A stretch of 64,000 nt of DNA from an uncultured Desulfovibrio sp. (GCA_949291675.1 CASEWR010000125.1:18535-82534); one strand, 5' to 3'; shown: positions 17,773 to 27,709, counted from the first letter of the stretch. The notes: a model not told the origin generated them from the letters alone. Program-made: numbers and translations.

Positions 17773-18780
17773 TTACTTCAAAATTTGTAAAATTTTTGCA
17801 AAAGTGATTTCTATAGCCTGGCGTGGCTGGGTACCGGTCTTGATGGCCACTTCGGCATCAAGCACGCAGGTCATGCAGTTTGCCAGGCGCGCAGGGCCTA
17901 TGCGTCTGGCCATGGCCGCATTGACAGAAAAGACAGGGCGGCCCGAATAGCCATCCACCATGAGCAGCCAGAGGGTGCGGAAGTTCCAGGCAAGCAGGCC
18001 AAGCAGCATGAAGGCCTGGTCATCGAGGTCGCCTAATCTGGCAAGCTCGCTCCACACCAGGGCTTCCTTGCCCTGCATAAGGTAGTTCAAGCAGGAAAAG
18101 CTCTGGCCTTCTGCAGACCAGTCCGCTGTGGCCAGCATGTCCACGCTGACCCTGCCGTCCTTTGCCAGCAGCACAAGCTTGTCGAGCTCTGCTGCCACCA
18201 CACCGGCAAATTTCGGCGTGTTCTCACTCAGGAGTGTCAGGGCCATGGGGTCAAGCTGCAGGCCTCTGTCCTTTGCCTGACGGGCCACATAGGCCCTGAT
18301 GGTCTTGTCTGTGAGCCCGGCATTTGCCCAGGTCCAGCCCATCTTTGTGGCAAACTTCATGCACTTGAGCTTGTCGATGACCTGGGGGATCTTGACTTTG
18401 CCCCTGCCCTCCTGGGCATTTTCCAGGCAGAAGATGGGAAAGGAGCCAGTGAGCGGCCTGGCAAGGGTCTTGTCCAGCAGCTTCCACACATCAGCATGCC
18501 ACAGATGGGCCTGACGCACGAGGACAAGGCGCACTGAGCCGAAGAGATCGCGCAGGCTCAAAGCCTCCCAGAAGGCATTGTCCGGCGGCTCGTCTCCCCA
18601 GAAGCACAAGCGCTTGAAGGGCGCACCGGCAGGAGCCCAGGCTCTGGCCCTGGCCTCCACTTCCTCAAGCAGGAGCTGTGTGTCCGGGCAGGAGAGGAAG
18701 AGGAAGCCCGGACGCTGGCCCGGGGCTCCTGATGGTTGTGCTTTTGCAGTCTGCTGTGTCTTTGCCAGCGCTGCTGCCAT
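17773..18780 (-). CDS. holA: DNA polymerase III delta subunit
   Basis: 335 residues from MAAALAKTQQTAKAQ; the longer upstream frame is not used because it enters leuS. HolA is the clamp-loader subunit that opens the beta sliding clamp. The sequence shows an N-terminal nucleotide-fold region (PGFLFLSCPDTQLLLEEVEA, FWGDEPPDNAFW) and the C-terminal all-alpha part (LLGLLAWNFRTLWLL). Divergence is high, as is normal for delta, and the leuS-holA linkage supports the call. It starts 20 bases after leuS. Stop TAA. Confidence 0.85.
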   Translation of the reverse strand: MAAALAKTQQTAKAQPSGAPGQRPGFLFLSCPDTQLLLEEVEARARAWAPAGAPFKRLCFWGDEPPDNAFWEALSLRDLFGSVRLVLVRQAHLWHADVWKLLDKTLARPLTGSFPIFCLENAQEGRGKVKIPQVIDKLKCMKFATKMGWTWANAGLTDKTIRAYVARQAKDRGLQLDPMALTLLSENTPKFAGVVAAELDKLVLLAKDGRVSVDMLATADWSAEGQSFSCLNYLMQGKEALVWSELARLGDLDDQAFMLLGLLAWNFRTLWLLMVDGYSGRPVFSVNAAMARRIGPARLANCMTCVLDAEVAIKTGTQPRQAIEITFAKILQILK

Positions 18781-18800
18781 GGGCAACGGTCTCCTGTGCC

Positions 18801-21308
18801 CTACTTGGCCACGATGTTGACCAGCTTGCCGGGCACCACGATGACGCGCTTGATCTCCAGGCCTGCAGTGAACTTCTGCACGGAAGGATGGGCCTTTGCG
18901 GCTTCTTCCAACGCAGCCTTGTCTGCACCTGTGGGCAGGTCCACAGTGCCGCGCAGCTTGCCATTGACCTGCAGGGCAATGGTCTGGGTGTCGCGCACAA
19001 GGGCTGCCTCGTCGTACTTCGGCCAGGCCTGGGCAGAGAGCATGTCCTCCTGTCCCATCAAAGACCACAGCTCTTCGCACATATGCGGAGCAATGGGCGA
19101 GAGGGTGGTGAGCACTGTGGCCATGGCAGAGGAGAAGACCCTGCGGCTGCCCTCATCCGTGCCCATCTTTGCCCTGTAGAGGTACATGGCATTGACAAAC
19201 TCCATGATGGCAGCAATGGCGGTGTTGAACTGGCAGCGGCTGGCCATGTCCTCGCCGGCCTTTTTGATGGTGGCGTGCTCCTTGCAGCGCAGGTCCCTGG
19301 CCTCGGCGTCCACGGCATCAGCAGCTGTGGAGGAGCCTGCAGGCACGGGCAGGAGCAGATCGTGGCTGTCCTCGAACAGACGCCAGATGCGCTGCAAAAA
19401 GCGGCTGGCGCCTTCGATGCCGGACTCTGTCCAGTCGAAGTCGCGCTCCGGCGGCGCGGCAAAGAGGCAGAAGAGACGCACGGTGTCAGCACCGTACTTG
19501 TCGATCATCTCCTCGGGATTGACGATATTGCCCTTGGACTTGCTCATCTTGCTGCCGTCAAGCAGGACCATGCCCTGGGTGAGCAGGCGCTTGAAGGGCT
19601 CGTCCAGATTGTCTGGGTAGAAGCCAAGGTCGCGCAGGGCCTTGGTGAAGAAGCGGGCATAGAGCAGGTGCAGAATGGCGTGCTCCACACCGCCGATGTA
19701 CTGGTCCACAGGCATCCAGTAGGAAAGCGCATCCTTGTTGAAGGCCTGCTGATCGTCCCTGGCAGACGTGTAGCGGGTGAAGTACCAGCTGGACTCCACA
19801 AAGGTGTCCATGGTGTCTGTCTCGCGTCTGGCCTTGCCGCCGCATTTGGGGCAGGTGCACTCCACAAAGGAGGCAGTGGCGGGCAGGGGAGACTTGCCGT
19901 CCGGGAAGGTCTTCACATCCAGCGGCAGGATAATGGGCAGATTTTCTTCCTTTTCGCCCACAATGCCGCACTTCTCGCAGTAGACCACAGGGATGGGAGC
20001 GCCCCAGTAGCGCTGACGGGAGATGTTCCAGTCGCGCAGGCGGAACTGGGTTGTGCCCCTGCCAAGGCCCTTTTCCTGCAGAGCAGCCACGATCTTCTTC
20101 TTGCCTTCCTCATTGGGCAGGCCGTCGAACTCGCCGGAATTGACCATGATGCCAGGCTCGGTCATGGCGCACTCCCAGGTGCTCACATCTTCCAGGGCAC
20201 CGGACTTGCTGATGACCTGGGTGATGGGCAGGTTGTACTTTCTGGCGAACTCAAAGTCGCGCTGGTCGTGGGAAGGCACGCCCATGACGGCACCTGTGCC
20301 GTAGCTGGCAATGACGAAGTTGCCCAGCCAGATGGGAATCTTCCTGCCTGTGAAGGGATGGAGCACAAAGGCGCCTGTGGCAATACCCTTCTTTTCCAGG
20401 CTCTCGGACTGGCGCTCAATGCGGTCCATGTTGCGCACGCTGTTGATGAAGTCCTGAATCTCGGCCTCATTGGGCATGCCCCTGATGATGTCCTGCACCA
20501 GGGGATGCTCGGGAGCCATGGTCATGAACTCCACGCCAAAGACCGTGTCGGGCCTGGTGGTGAAGACGGAGATGGACTCCTGCCCGCCAGCAGGCTTTTC
20601 CAGGGGGAAGGTGATCTCGGCACCCTCGGACCTGCCGATCCAGTTGTTCTGCATGGCAATGACGCGATCCGGCCAGTTGCCCTTCAGAAGGTCCAGGTCT
20701 TTCAGAAGCTCGTCAGCATAGGCTGTGATGCGCAAAAACCACTGGGTGAGGTCCTTCTGCTCCACCACGCTTTTGCAGCGCCAGCAGCAGCCGTCTTCCA
20801 CCTGCTCGTTGGCAAGCACGGTATGGCAGGACGGACACCAGTTCTGGGGAGCTTCCTTGCGGTAGAGCAGGCCCTTTTCCAGGAAACGCAGGAAGAAAAG
20901 CTGTTCCCAGCGATAGTATTCCTGACGGCAGGTGGCCAGCTCCCTGTCCCAGTCATAGCTGTAGCCCAGACGCTTCATCTGGCTGCGCATGTTGGCAATA
21001 TTGGAGTAGGTCCAGGCTGCAGGATGGGTATTGTGCTGAATGGCAGCATTTTCAGCCGGCAGGCCGAAGGCGTCCCAGCCAATGGGATGCAGCACGTTGT
21101 AGCCCTGCATTCTCCTGGCCCTGGCCAGCACGTCGCCGATGCAGTAGTTGCGCACATGGCCCATGTGCAGATTGCCGGAAGGATAGGGGAACATTTCCAG
21201 CACATAGTACTTGGGCTTGTCGCTTTCATGAGTGCAGGCAAAGGCGTGGCTTTCTTCCCAGCGCTTCTGCCATTTCAGTTCAATTTCCTGAGGATTGTAT
21301 CTTTTCAT
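18801..21308 (-). CDS. leuS: Leucyl-tRNA synthetase
   Basis: 835 residues. Class I synthetase charging tRNA-Leu. HMGH appears in YPSGNLHMGHVRNY and the KMSKS signature in DGSKMSKSKGNIV. The editing CP1 domain lies between, with GTGAVMGVPSHDQRD. Two CxxC zinc pairs are visible (NWCPSCHTVL, CTCPKCGGK). Start MKRYNPQEIELKWQ was preferred over an upstream TTG. The next gene holA follows within 20 bases. Stop TAG. Confidence 0.98.
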   Translation of the reverse strand: MKRYNPQEIELKWQKRWEESHAFACTHESDKPKYYVLEMFPYPSGNLHMGHVRNYCIGDVLARARRMQGYNVLHPIGWDAFGLPAENAAIQHNTHPAAWTYSNIANMRSQMKRLGYSYDWDRELATCRQEYYRWEQLFFLRFLEKGLLYRKEAPQNWCPSCHTVLANEQVEDGCCWRCKSVVEQKDLTQWFLRITAYADELLKDLDLLKGNWPDRVIAMQNNWIGRSEGAEITFPLEKPAGGQESISVFTTRPDTVFGVEFMTMAPEHPLVQDIIRGMPNEAEIQDFINSVRNMDRIERQSESLEKKGIATGAFVLHPFTGRKIPIWLGNFVIASYGTGAVMGVPSHDQRDFEFARKYNLPITQVISKSGALEDVSTWECAMTEPGIMVNSGEFDGLPNEEGKKKIVAALQEKGLGRGTTQFRLRDWNISRQRYWGAPIPVVYCEKCGIVGEKEENLPIILPLDVKTFPDGKSPLPATASFVECTCPKCGGKARRETDTMDTFVESSWYFTRYTSARDDQQAFNKDALSYWMPVDQYIGGVEHAILHLLYARFFTKALRDLGFYPDNLDEPFKRLLTQGMVLLDGSKMSKSKGNIVNPEEMIDKYGADTVRLFCLFAAPPERDFDWTESGIEGASRFLQRIWRLFEDSHDLLLPVPAGSSTAADAVDAEARDLRCKEHATIKKAGEDMASRCQFNTAIAAIMEFVNAMYLYRAKMGTDEGSRRVFSSAMATVLTTLSPIAPHMCEELWSLMGQEDMLSAQAWPKYDEAALVRDTQTIALQVNGKLRGTVDLPTGADKAALEEAAKAHPSVQKFTAGLEIKRVIVVPGKLVNIVAK

Positions 21309-21527
21309 TGGCTTCAAGGGCGCATGCCCTGTGCGGCATGCAGCTGGCAGGCGAATGTCCAGAAGGAAGATCTGGTTTCCTGCAACACGTCAGAAGAGTG
21401 AATGTGAAGGAATGCTGAATTTGAAGGAATGCTGAATTCGAGGGAATGGTGAATTGCACGGACGTTTGCCACAGCTGCGGCCACACTTGCAGCCAGTCTG
21501 CAGAAGAACTGCGTCCGTACTGCAGGC

Positions 21528-22121
21528 TCAGAGCGCCAGCTTCTTTTCGGCAACAGCCGTGGAGATGCTGTGCAAAATGCCGTTGATGAACTGATAGGAG
21601 TTCTCATCCCCGAAGTCATGCGCAAGAATAATGGCTTCGGAGAGGATAATGCGTGCATCAATGGCCTCTGGCTGCAAAAGTTCCCAGGCACCAAGACGCA
21701 AAATCACCAGCTCTGTCCTGCCAATGCGGTCAAGGCCGCGTCTGGAAAAGTCGCTGATAATGCTGTCGAGCCGCTCTCTGTGCTCCCACACGCCGCGCAC
21801 AAGCTTCCAGCCAAAGCCCTCGGGTTTGCGGGCAGGACGCATCTCTGCCGTTTCGCCGGCAGCAGTGCCTGCATCCTTCCCGGCATCCTTCCCTGCAGCC
21901 TTGCCGGTATCCCCGGCAGCAGCTTTGCCAGCGTCCCTGCCACCAGCTTTGCCAGCATCAGGCTTTGCCACAGCAGGGCGCACTTCCTGCTCCCTGGCTG
22001 TGTCCAGGCAGGAGAGAAAGTGTTCCTCAAGCTGGGCAATGGTCTCGGCATTGCGGAAATAGAGGCTGTAGAGCACCTGGAAGGCAATTTCCCGGTGATT
22101 GTGTCTGCATTTTTTGCCCAT
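21528..22121 (-). CDS. nusB: Transcription antitermination factor NusB with an internal low-complexity insertion
   Basis: 197 residues; NusB is usually 130-165. The all-helical fold is recognised from REIAFQVLYSLYFRN, RLDSIISDFSRRGLDRIGRTELVILRLGAWEL and the C-terminal AIILAHDFGDENSYQFINGIL. Between helices, residues about 51-93 form an inserted Ala/Gly/Lys/Asp stretch of degenerate DAGKAA-type units coded by an imperfect 12-15 bp repeat. NusB with S10 (NusE) binds boxA in rRNA leaders. It sits 12 bases after ribH, as in many bacteria. Stop TGA. Confidence 0.95.
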   Translation of the reverse strand: MGKKCRHNHREIAFQVLYSLYFRNAETIAQLEEHFLSCLDTAREQEVRPAVAKPDAGKAGGRDAGKAAAGDTGKAAGKDAGKDAGTAAGETAEMRPARKPEGFGWKLVRGVWEHRERLDSIISDFSRRGLDRIGRTELVILRLGAWELLQPEAIDARIILSEAIILAHDFGDENSYQFINGILHSISTAVAEKKLAL

Positions 22122-22133
22122 GGCAGCTCCGCC

Positions 22134-22598
22134 TTAAATCTGCTCGAGCACGCGGATGGTTTCGAGCATGGCAGAGGCAGCTTCCACGCCCTTGTTGCCG
22201 GACTTGGCACCGGCTCTGTCAATGGCCTGTTCCAGGGTGTCACAGGTCAAAAGGCCGAAGCCTAAGGGGATGTCCTTGTCCAGGCTTACCATGGCAAGAC
22301 CCTTGGCAGCCTCGTTGCAGACATAGTCAAAGTGCGGGGTGCCGCCGCGGATCACTGCGCCAAGGGCCACAATGCCGTCGTATTTGCCCGAGGCTGCCAC
22401 CTTCTTGCAGACAAGGGGCAGCTCAAAGGCGCCGGGCACGCGGATGATGGTGGCATCCTCGGCCTGCATTCCGTGACGAGTCAGGAAATCCATGGCTCCG
22501 CTGATAAGATGGGACACCACAAAATCGTTGAAACGTGTGGCAACAATGGCAACTTTGAGGCCCTGGGCAGTCATCTGCCCTTCGATGATATGCGGCAT
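22134..22598 (-). CDS. ribH: 6,7-dimethyl-8-ribityllumazine synthase
   Basis: 154 residues, typical length, with ribosome-binding site GGAGGAGAAC. The penultimate step of riboflavin synthesis. Motifs [32 protein letters not shown] and the C-terminal [15 protein letters not shown] are clear. It is separated from ribE by 240 bases in which ribBA would be expected in related genomes. Stop TAA. Confidence 0.98.
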   Translation of the reverse strand: MPHIIEGQMTAQGLKVAIVATRFNDFVVSHLISGAMDFLTRHGMQAEDATIIRVPGAFELPLVCKKVAASGKYDGIVALGAVIRGGTPHFDYVCNEAAKGLAMVSLDKDIPLGFGLLTCDTLEQAIDRAGAKSGNKGVEAASAMLETIRVLEQI

Positions 22599-22838
22599 GT
22601 TCTCCTCCGGTCCGGGAGACGGTTGATGGTTATCTGAAAAAAACGTTCAAAAAAAATCGCTCAAAATATTACTGAAAAATTCGTTCTCAGAAGGTCAGGC
22701 GTGTACTTTGCGCAACGCGCAGGGCCTTTTCCCCAAAGCGCTTTTTTGCACTGCCTGACACAGGCTGGTAAAGGCTCGCACAGCCTGGCAAAAAACGAGA
22801 CGAAGGGCCCGGGACATGTCCCGAACCCTGTACACCTG
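22599..22838. other. ribE-ribH gap without ribBA
   Basis: About 240 bases with A-rich runs near ribH and a palindrome (CGGGACATGTCCCG, about 22810-22823) just after ribE. No fragment resembling DHBP synthase or GTP cyclohydrolase II could be read, so ribBA is either elsewhere or lost cleanly. Confidence 0.5.
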
Positions 22839-23531
22839 TTACAAAAAGCCCCTCTGCGCCAGAAAGTCCATGCTGATGCCGCTGCCCGCAGCTGGCTCAG
22901 TCGCACTGTCAGCAGCATCAGGGCCTGTCAGTTTGCCTTCAGCCTGCAGGGTGAGCGTGCGGCGCACGTACTTGCCCAGCACATCCGTCTCCATATTGGC
23001 CAGGTAGCCGGGCTTCCAGAAGCGCATGCTGGTGCGGGTCTGGGTATCAGGGATAATGTTGACGGAAAAGGTGGTCGTGGAGCACTCGTTGATGGTGAGG
23101 CTGATGCCGTCCAGGCAGATGGAGCCCTTGGCAATGACTTCGGCAGCAAAGGCTTCAGGGTAGCGGAAAAGGCAGCGCAGGGACTGCCCTGCAGGCTCGA
23201 TGGAGAGGACTTCTGCAAGGCAGTCCACATGGCCTGAGACAATGTGCCCGCCTAAGCGATCCCCGAGGCGCAGGGCGCGCTCAAGGTTCACAAGGCTGCC
23301 ATGGCCGAGCCTGCCCAAATTGGTGCGGCGCATGGTCTCTTCCGAGGCATAGGCTGTGAAAGTGGCCGTATCCCAGGTCTCCACGCTCAGGCAGGTGCCG
23401 TTGACGGCAATGGACTCGCCAGGCAGCAGCCCGTCCTTTGCCAGGCTGGTCCTGATGGTGAGGCGGCATTCCCTGCCGGACTTTGCCAGGGCAGCAATCT
23501 CGCCTGCTGTCTGTACCAGGCCGGTAAACAT
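22839..23531 (-). CDS. ribE: Riboflavin synthase alpha subunit
   Basis: 230 residues. Two lumazine-binding repeats: the first begins MFTGLVQTAGEIAALAK, the second near GGHIVSGHVDCLAEVLSIE, followed by CLDGISLTINECSTTTFSVNIIP. It dismutates two lumazines to riboflavin. Its ATG directly follows the ribD stop (TAA-ATG). The C-terminal about 30 residues (DAADSATEPAAGSG) are an extra Ala/Ser-rich tail. Stop TAA. Confidence 0.97.
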   Translation of the reverse strand: MFTGLVQTAGEIAALAKSGRECRLTIRTSLAKDGLLPGESIAVNGTCLSVETWDTATFTAYASEETMRRTNLGRLGHGSLVNLERALRLGDRLGGHIVSGHVDCLAEVLSIEPAGQSLRCLFRYPEAFAAEVIAKGSICLDGISLTINECSTTTFSVNIIPDTQTRTSMRFWKPGYLANMETDVLGKYVRRTLTLQAEGKLTGPDAADSATEPAAGSGISMDFLAQRGFL

Positions 23532-24779
23532 TTAGTCCTGCCTCTGGCCGGGGATGGGCGGGAAGTTTGTGTCGCACAGCCACAGGGTGGACTCGCCGTG
23601 CAGGGCTGTGAGCTCGCCCACAGACGGAGCAAGCCAGGAGTTGGCGGGCAGGCAGGCCATGGCTAGGTCCTGCCCCACCAGGCGGGTGCCCACATTGCGC
23701 AGCTTCAGCACTTCATCCAGGGAGTCCGGGGTCCTGCCGTCAAAGAGGGGACGGGCTTCCTTGTCGCCAATGATGGTATTGGCCATGTGCAGGAAGAAGA
23801 GATCCACAAGGCCTGCTTCCATAAGGCGCATGCCAAGACGGCCGCCGCCCTCGCACAAGAGATAGGGCATGCCCTGGCGGAAGAGCTCTTCAGCGAGGAA
23901 GTGCAGATGATCCTGCACAGGGGCATCAGGACCTGCAGGGCTGGCAAGCACAGTGACACCAAGGTCACGCAAAGCCTTTGCCCTGTCGCTGACAGCTTCC
24001 TCGCAGTTCACAAAGAAGATGGCGTCATGGGCGCGCTCGCGCAGCAGATGGTAGTCCTGGCCGGCATCGGGCAGGGTGGTGGTAAAGACAATGGCCTTTG
24101 GCTGGGGGCCGCCGGCATGCTCGCCGCGGGCTGTGAGCTGGGGATTGTCATTGCGGAAGGTGCTGCCGCCAATGAGGATGGCGCCGTGGGCGCGGCCAAT
24201 GCCTGCGCGCAGGCGATGCACGTCGCTTCTGGCAGCCTCGCCTGTGATCCAGCGGGACTTGCCTGTTCTGGTGGCAATGCGCCCGTCCAGGGTGGAGGCC
24301 AGTTTGAGCATGCCAAAGGCGCGCTTTTTCTCAAGCCAGGTTAAGTAGTCAGCCACCAGCAGACGGCACTCGGGCTCAAGCACTCCTTCAATGACATCCA
24401 CACCGGCCTCGCGCAGGCGCTCTGCGCCGCCAGCAGCCTTGGGATTGGGGTCACTGGCACCAATGACCACGCGCGAGACACCGGCCCTGATCAGGGCCTC
24501 TGAGCAGGGACCTGTCTTGCCCTGGTGGTTGCAGGGCTCAAGGGTCACCACCATGGTGGCGCCGCGGGGCGAGATGCATTTGCGCTCTGCATCCTGCAGG
24601 CAGGCGATTTCGGCATGGGGACCACCGGCATGGTCGTGATGTCCCCTGGCAACGATGACGCCGTCATGCATGAGCACAGCACCCACCGAGGGGTTGGGAT
24701 AGGTGTCAAAACGACCCTTGCCGGCTTCAAGTATGGCTTCTCTCATGGGAAGTGCAAAGCGTTGGGATCTCATGCTCAT
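23532..24779 (-). CDS. ribD: Bifunctional riboflavin deaminase/reductase RibD
   Basis: 415 residues. The N-terminal cytidine-deaminase-type domain has the zinc motif HAEIACLQDAE and PCNHQGKTGPCSEAL; the C-terminal reductase domain has LKLASTLDGRIATRTGKSRWITG and LLCEGGGRLG. It converts the GTP cyclohydrolase product to the ribitylamino-uracil phosphate. First gene of the ribD-ribE pair. No FMN riboswitch signature was recognised upstream; the leader is TG-rich repeats. Stop TAA overlaps the approach to ribE. Confidence 0.97.
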   Translation of the reverse strand: MSMRSQRFALPMREAILEAGKGRFDTYPNPSVGAVLMHDGVIVARGHHDHAGGPHAEIACLQDAERKCISPRGATMVVTLEPCNHQGKTGPCSEALIRAGVSRVVIGASDPNPKAAGGAERLREAGVDVIEGVLEPECRLLVADYLTWLEKKRAFGMLKLASTLDGRIATRTGKSRWITGEAARSDVHRLRAGIGRAHGAILIGGSTFRNDNPQLTARGEHAGGPQPKAIVFTTTLPDAGQDYHLLRERAHDAIFFVNCEEAVSDRAKALRDLGVTVLASPAGPDAPVQDHLHFLAEELFRQGMPYLLCEGGGRLGMRLMEAGLVDLFFLHMANTIIGDKEARPLFDGRTPDSLDEVLKLRNVGTRLVGQDLAMACLPANSWLAPSVGELTALHGESTLWLCDTNFPPIPGQRQD

Positions 24780-25068
24780 TTTTTGTTGTCCTGATTGTGT
24801 GTCCGTGTGTGTCTGTATGTCTGCCTGTGTGGCTGTATGACAGTCTGTGGGCGTGTCTGTATGCCTGTATGACCTGGGGGTGCATCTGCGGTGTGTCTGC
24901 AGGTATCCGGGGCGACGCTGCGGCCTGCAGCCCGTCCGGCCGTGCGCTGCCAGGGACTGGCTGACAGGGCCAGGTCATGGGCTGACCTGGGGGCTGGCCG
25001 GAACCGGGGCTTGCCAGGGCAGCCTTGCGGTCGTACAGGCCAGGCTTGCCCGGGGCAGCCTTGCGGTC
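24780..25068. repeat. TG/CA-rich degenerate repeat upstream of ribD
   Basis: Plus strand carries imperfect TGTGTCTGTATG-like units from about 24793 to 24880, then GGCCAGG-rich sequence before the comEB end, including a near-duplicate GGTCGTACAGGCCAGGC/GGTCTTACAGGCCAGGC. No gene and no FMN riboswitch were seen. Confidence 0.55.
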
Positions 25069-25602
25069 TTACAGGCCAGGCAGGCCCAGGGCGTTCAGTG
25101 CGTCCAGGGTGAAGCTTGGCATGTCCATCTTCTCCATGTGTATGCCTGCCTCGGCCAGCATGGCTGCAGACAGCTCGTCAGGGTAGCTCTCGCAGTAGTA
25201 GATGGTCTTCACACCGCAGTTGATGAGCATCTTGGAGCACTGTGTGCAGGGATGGGTGGTACAGAAGATGTCTGCCCCGGAAATAGCCACGCCGTGCACT
25301 GCTGCCTGGACAATGACGTTCTGCTCGGCGTGAATGGCTCTGCAGATGTCCAGGCGCTGGCCCGAGGGGATGCCCAGTTCCATGCGCATGCAGCCAATAT
25401 CCAGACAGTGGGCAGTGTTGACAGGCGCCCCGTTGTAGCCCGTGGCCAGGATGCGCTTGTCCTTCACCAGCACACAGCCCACCTTGCGGCGCAGACAGGT
25501 GGAGCGGGTACTGACCATGTAGGCAATACGCATGAAGTAGTCCTGCCAGGGAATGCGCTGGCACGGGCCTGCAGGGCGTGCGGAAGTTGGGGAAGGGGAC
25601 AT
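25069..25602 (-). CDS. dCMP/cytidine deaminase family protein, ComEB-like
   Basis: 177 residues from [19 protein letters not shown]; upstream in-frame ATGs exist but code a low-complexity stretch. Zinc ligands HAEQNVI and [14 protein letters not shown] are intact. These enzymes convert dCMP to dUMP for thymidylate synthesis. The genes glyA and comEB are linked, fitting a one-carbon/thymidylate theme. Start is uncertain because no strong ribosome-binding site was seen. Stop TAA. Confidence 0.9.
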   Translation of the reverse strand: MSPSPTSARPAGPCQRIPWQDYFMRIAYMVSTRSTCLRRKVGCVLVKDKRILATGYNGAPVNTAHCLDIGCMRMELGIPSGQRLDICRAIHAEQNVIVQAAVHGVAISGADIFCTTHPCTQCSKMLINCGVKTIYYCESYPDELSAAMLAEAGIHMEKMDMPSFTLDALNALGLPGL

Positions 25603-25918
25603 GGCGTCTTGAGACACGGGGCTTTTCCCGTGATGCTTCGAGTGGTGCTTCGGATAATGTGTCTGATGGGGCTTCGTCTGCTGCTGTCTGCACAGCTTCC
25701 TGTGCCAGGTCGTCACGAAAAAGAAACAGATGCCGGCAGGTTGCAGGCAGCAGGTACAGGCAGCGCACAGGCTGCCATGCAGCTTGTGAGCATACACGCT
25801 GCAGGCTGTGAAAACAAGCATTGGCAAAGGGCCTGATTTGCAGGCACTGGGCTCGTGGAAAGCACGCCTGCAGGGGCAGGCACAGGCGCAGGCCAGGGGC
25901 GGGAAGCAGCACCTGAGC

Positions 25919-25983
25919 AGGGCCAGGGGCAGGGCCAGGGACCGGGCCAGGGGCGAGCAGGACAGGGGCGGGCCAGAGAGAGC
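25919..25983 (+). repeat. G-run array with G-quadruplex potential
   Basis: At least six runs of three or more G separated by two or three bases (GGGCCAGGGGCAGGGCC followed by similar units), meeting the simple G4 pattern several times over. It lies on the template strand upstream of comEB. Confidence 0.7.
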
Positions 25984-26130
25984 CGGGCCAGGGACTGTGT
26001 CAGGCCCGTGACGGCTGGCAGAACAGCGGCAGGGCGGCAGGGCAGCAGGGGCGGCTGACATAACGGCCTGCGGAATGGCTGCAGGGGCATGGCCCTGGCA
26101 GCACACAGCGTGGCCTGCAGGACAGGAAAA

Positions 26131-26160
26131 GGGGGAGCTCCCGGGTCCGGGAACTCCCCC
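26131..26160 (-). terminator. Terminator after glyA
   Basis: On the minus strand GGGGGAG/CTCCCCC outer stem and CCCGG/CCGGG inner stem with two mismatches, then CTTTTCC. It lies about 135 bases after glyA and separates it from comEB. Confidence 0.75.
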
Positions 26161-26296
26161 ATGCAATGCAGTTGTGTCTTCAGGCCTGTCCTGATGCAGT
26201 CTTCTGGCAGTCTTCTGGCCTTCTGTTCAGGCAGTTTTCAGCCCGCAGCCCTGTCATTGTGCACAGTTCAGGCCCCTGCCGAATGAAAAACGGTTG

Positions 26297-27535
26297 CTAC
26301 CAGGTGAAGATGGGATAGGAGCTGGCAAAGTCCTGCACTTCTTTGCGGGTCTTTGCAAGGATGGTTGCATCCTTGATATTGTTGAGCACTGTGACAATGA
26401 AGTTGCCCACAATCTTCATTTCTTCTTCCTTCATGCCTCTGGTGGTGAGGGCGGGCACGCCAATGCGGATGCCGCTGGTCACAAAGGGAGACCTGGTCTC
26501 AAAGGGCACGGTGTTCTTGTTCACGGTAATGCCTGCTTCGTCCAGGGCGTGTTCTGCGTCCTTGCCGGTAAAGTCCTTGTCACGCAGGTCCATGAGCATG
26601 AGGTGGTTGTCCGTGCCGCCGCTGGTGAGCTTGAAGCCGGCATCCATGAGCACGCCGGAAAGCACCTGGGCATTGGCAATGACCTGCCTGGCATAGGTCT
26701 TGAAGCCAGGGCGCAGGGCTTCGCCCAGGGCCACGGCCTTGGCAGCAATGACATGCATGAGCGGGCCGCCCTGAATGCCGGGGAAGATCTGGCTGTTCAA
26801 GGGCTTGCGCATGTCCTCGGTGGAGAGGATCATGCCGCCTCTGGGGCCGCGCAGGGTCTTGTGGGTGGTGGTGGTCACCACATGGGCATAGGGCACGGGT
26901 GAGGGATGCAGGCCTGCGGCAATGAGGCCGGCAATGTGGGCCATGTCCACCATGAGCTTGGCGCCCACTTCATCAGCAATGGCGCGCAGGCGGGCAAAGT
27001 CAATGACGCGGGGGTAGGCAGAGGCGCCGGCCACGATCATGGCAGGATGGCAGGCCTTTGCCTTCTCTTCCAGGGCATCGTAGTCAATGCGGCCTGTTTC
27101 CTTGTCCACGCCGTAGGATTCCACCTTGAAGGTCCTGCCCGAGAAGTTCACCGGAGAGCCGTGGGTGAGGTGGCCGCCATGGGAGAGGTCCATGCCGAGA
27201 ATGGTGTCACCGGGCTTGATGAAGGCCAGGTAGGCAGCCATGTTGGCCTGGGAGCCGGAATGGGGCTGCACGTTGACATACTCGGCACCAAAGAGCTTCT
27301 GTGCGCGCTCAATGGCCAGGTTCTCGGCCATGTCCACGAACTCGCAGCCGCCGTAGTAGCGGTGCCCCGGGTAGCCTTCGGCATACTTGTGGGTGAGGGC
27401 GCTGCCCTGGGCCTGGCGCACTGCGGGAGACACGAAGTTCTCGGAGGCAATGAGCTCGAGCTTGGTCAGCTGACGTTCGCTCTCCAGGGCAATGATGCGG
27501 GCAAGTTCGGGATCTTCAAAGAGAATTTCGTCCAT
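26297..27535 (-). CDS. glyA: Serine hydroxymethyltransferase
   Basis: 412 residues from [21 protein letters not shown] enzyme interconverting serine and glycine with tetrahydrofolate. The Schiff-base lysine lies in [16 protein letters not shown], and the substrate-site segments [18 protein letters not shown] and [12 protein letters not shown] are intact. A longer frame continues upstream without a stop all the way to the fabF TAG, but the conserved N-terminus supports this start. Stop TAG. Confidence 0.98.
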   Translation of the reverse strand: MDEILFEDPELARIIALESERQLTKLELIASENFVSPAVRQAQGSALTHKYAEGYPGHRYYGGCEFVDMAENLAIERAQKLFGAEYVNVQPHSGSQANMAAYLAFIKPGDTILGMDLSHGGHLTHGSPVNFSGRTFKVESYGVDKETGRIDYDALEEKAKACHPAMIVAGASAYPRVIDFARLRAIADEVGAKLMVDMAHIAGLIAAGLHPSPVPYAHVVTTTTHKTLRGPRGGMILSTEDMRKPLNSQIFPGIQGGPLMHVIAAKAVALGEALRPGFKTYARQVIANAQVLSGVLMDAGFKLTSGGTDNHLMLMDLRDKDFTGKDAEHALDEAGITVNKNTVPFETRSPFVTSGIRIGVPALTTRGMKEEEMKIVGNFIVTVLNNIKDATILAKTRKEVQDFASSYPIFTW

Positions 27536-27709
27536 GTCGGGAATGCTCCTGATCGCACAATGGCAGGCTGATGGGGGCGAAGAGCAGGGGTCTGCAGGAG
27601 ACCGCCAGACTGTCCGCAAGGGTATACCAGGGGGAAAAAGAAGCGCAGCCCCTGCTGCAACAACAGGGACTGCGGGGAATTTTTCAGGCAGTCGCAGGGC
27701 CGTGCGCCA

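Larger units (their letters stand above)
25603..26296. other. Long G-rich intergenic region between glyA and comEB
   Basis: Nearly 700 bases. The only credible elements are the glyA terminator near 26131 and a G-run array near 25919-25983. An in-frame extension of comEB covers part of it, but its Pro/Ser/His/Arg-rich translation looks non-genic. Confidence 0.5.

Noticed and set aside
24780-25068. FMN riboswitch ahead of ribD
   Set aside because: The conserved RFN element core was looked for and not seen; the leader is TG-rich repeat.
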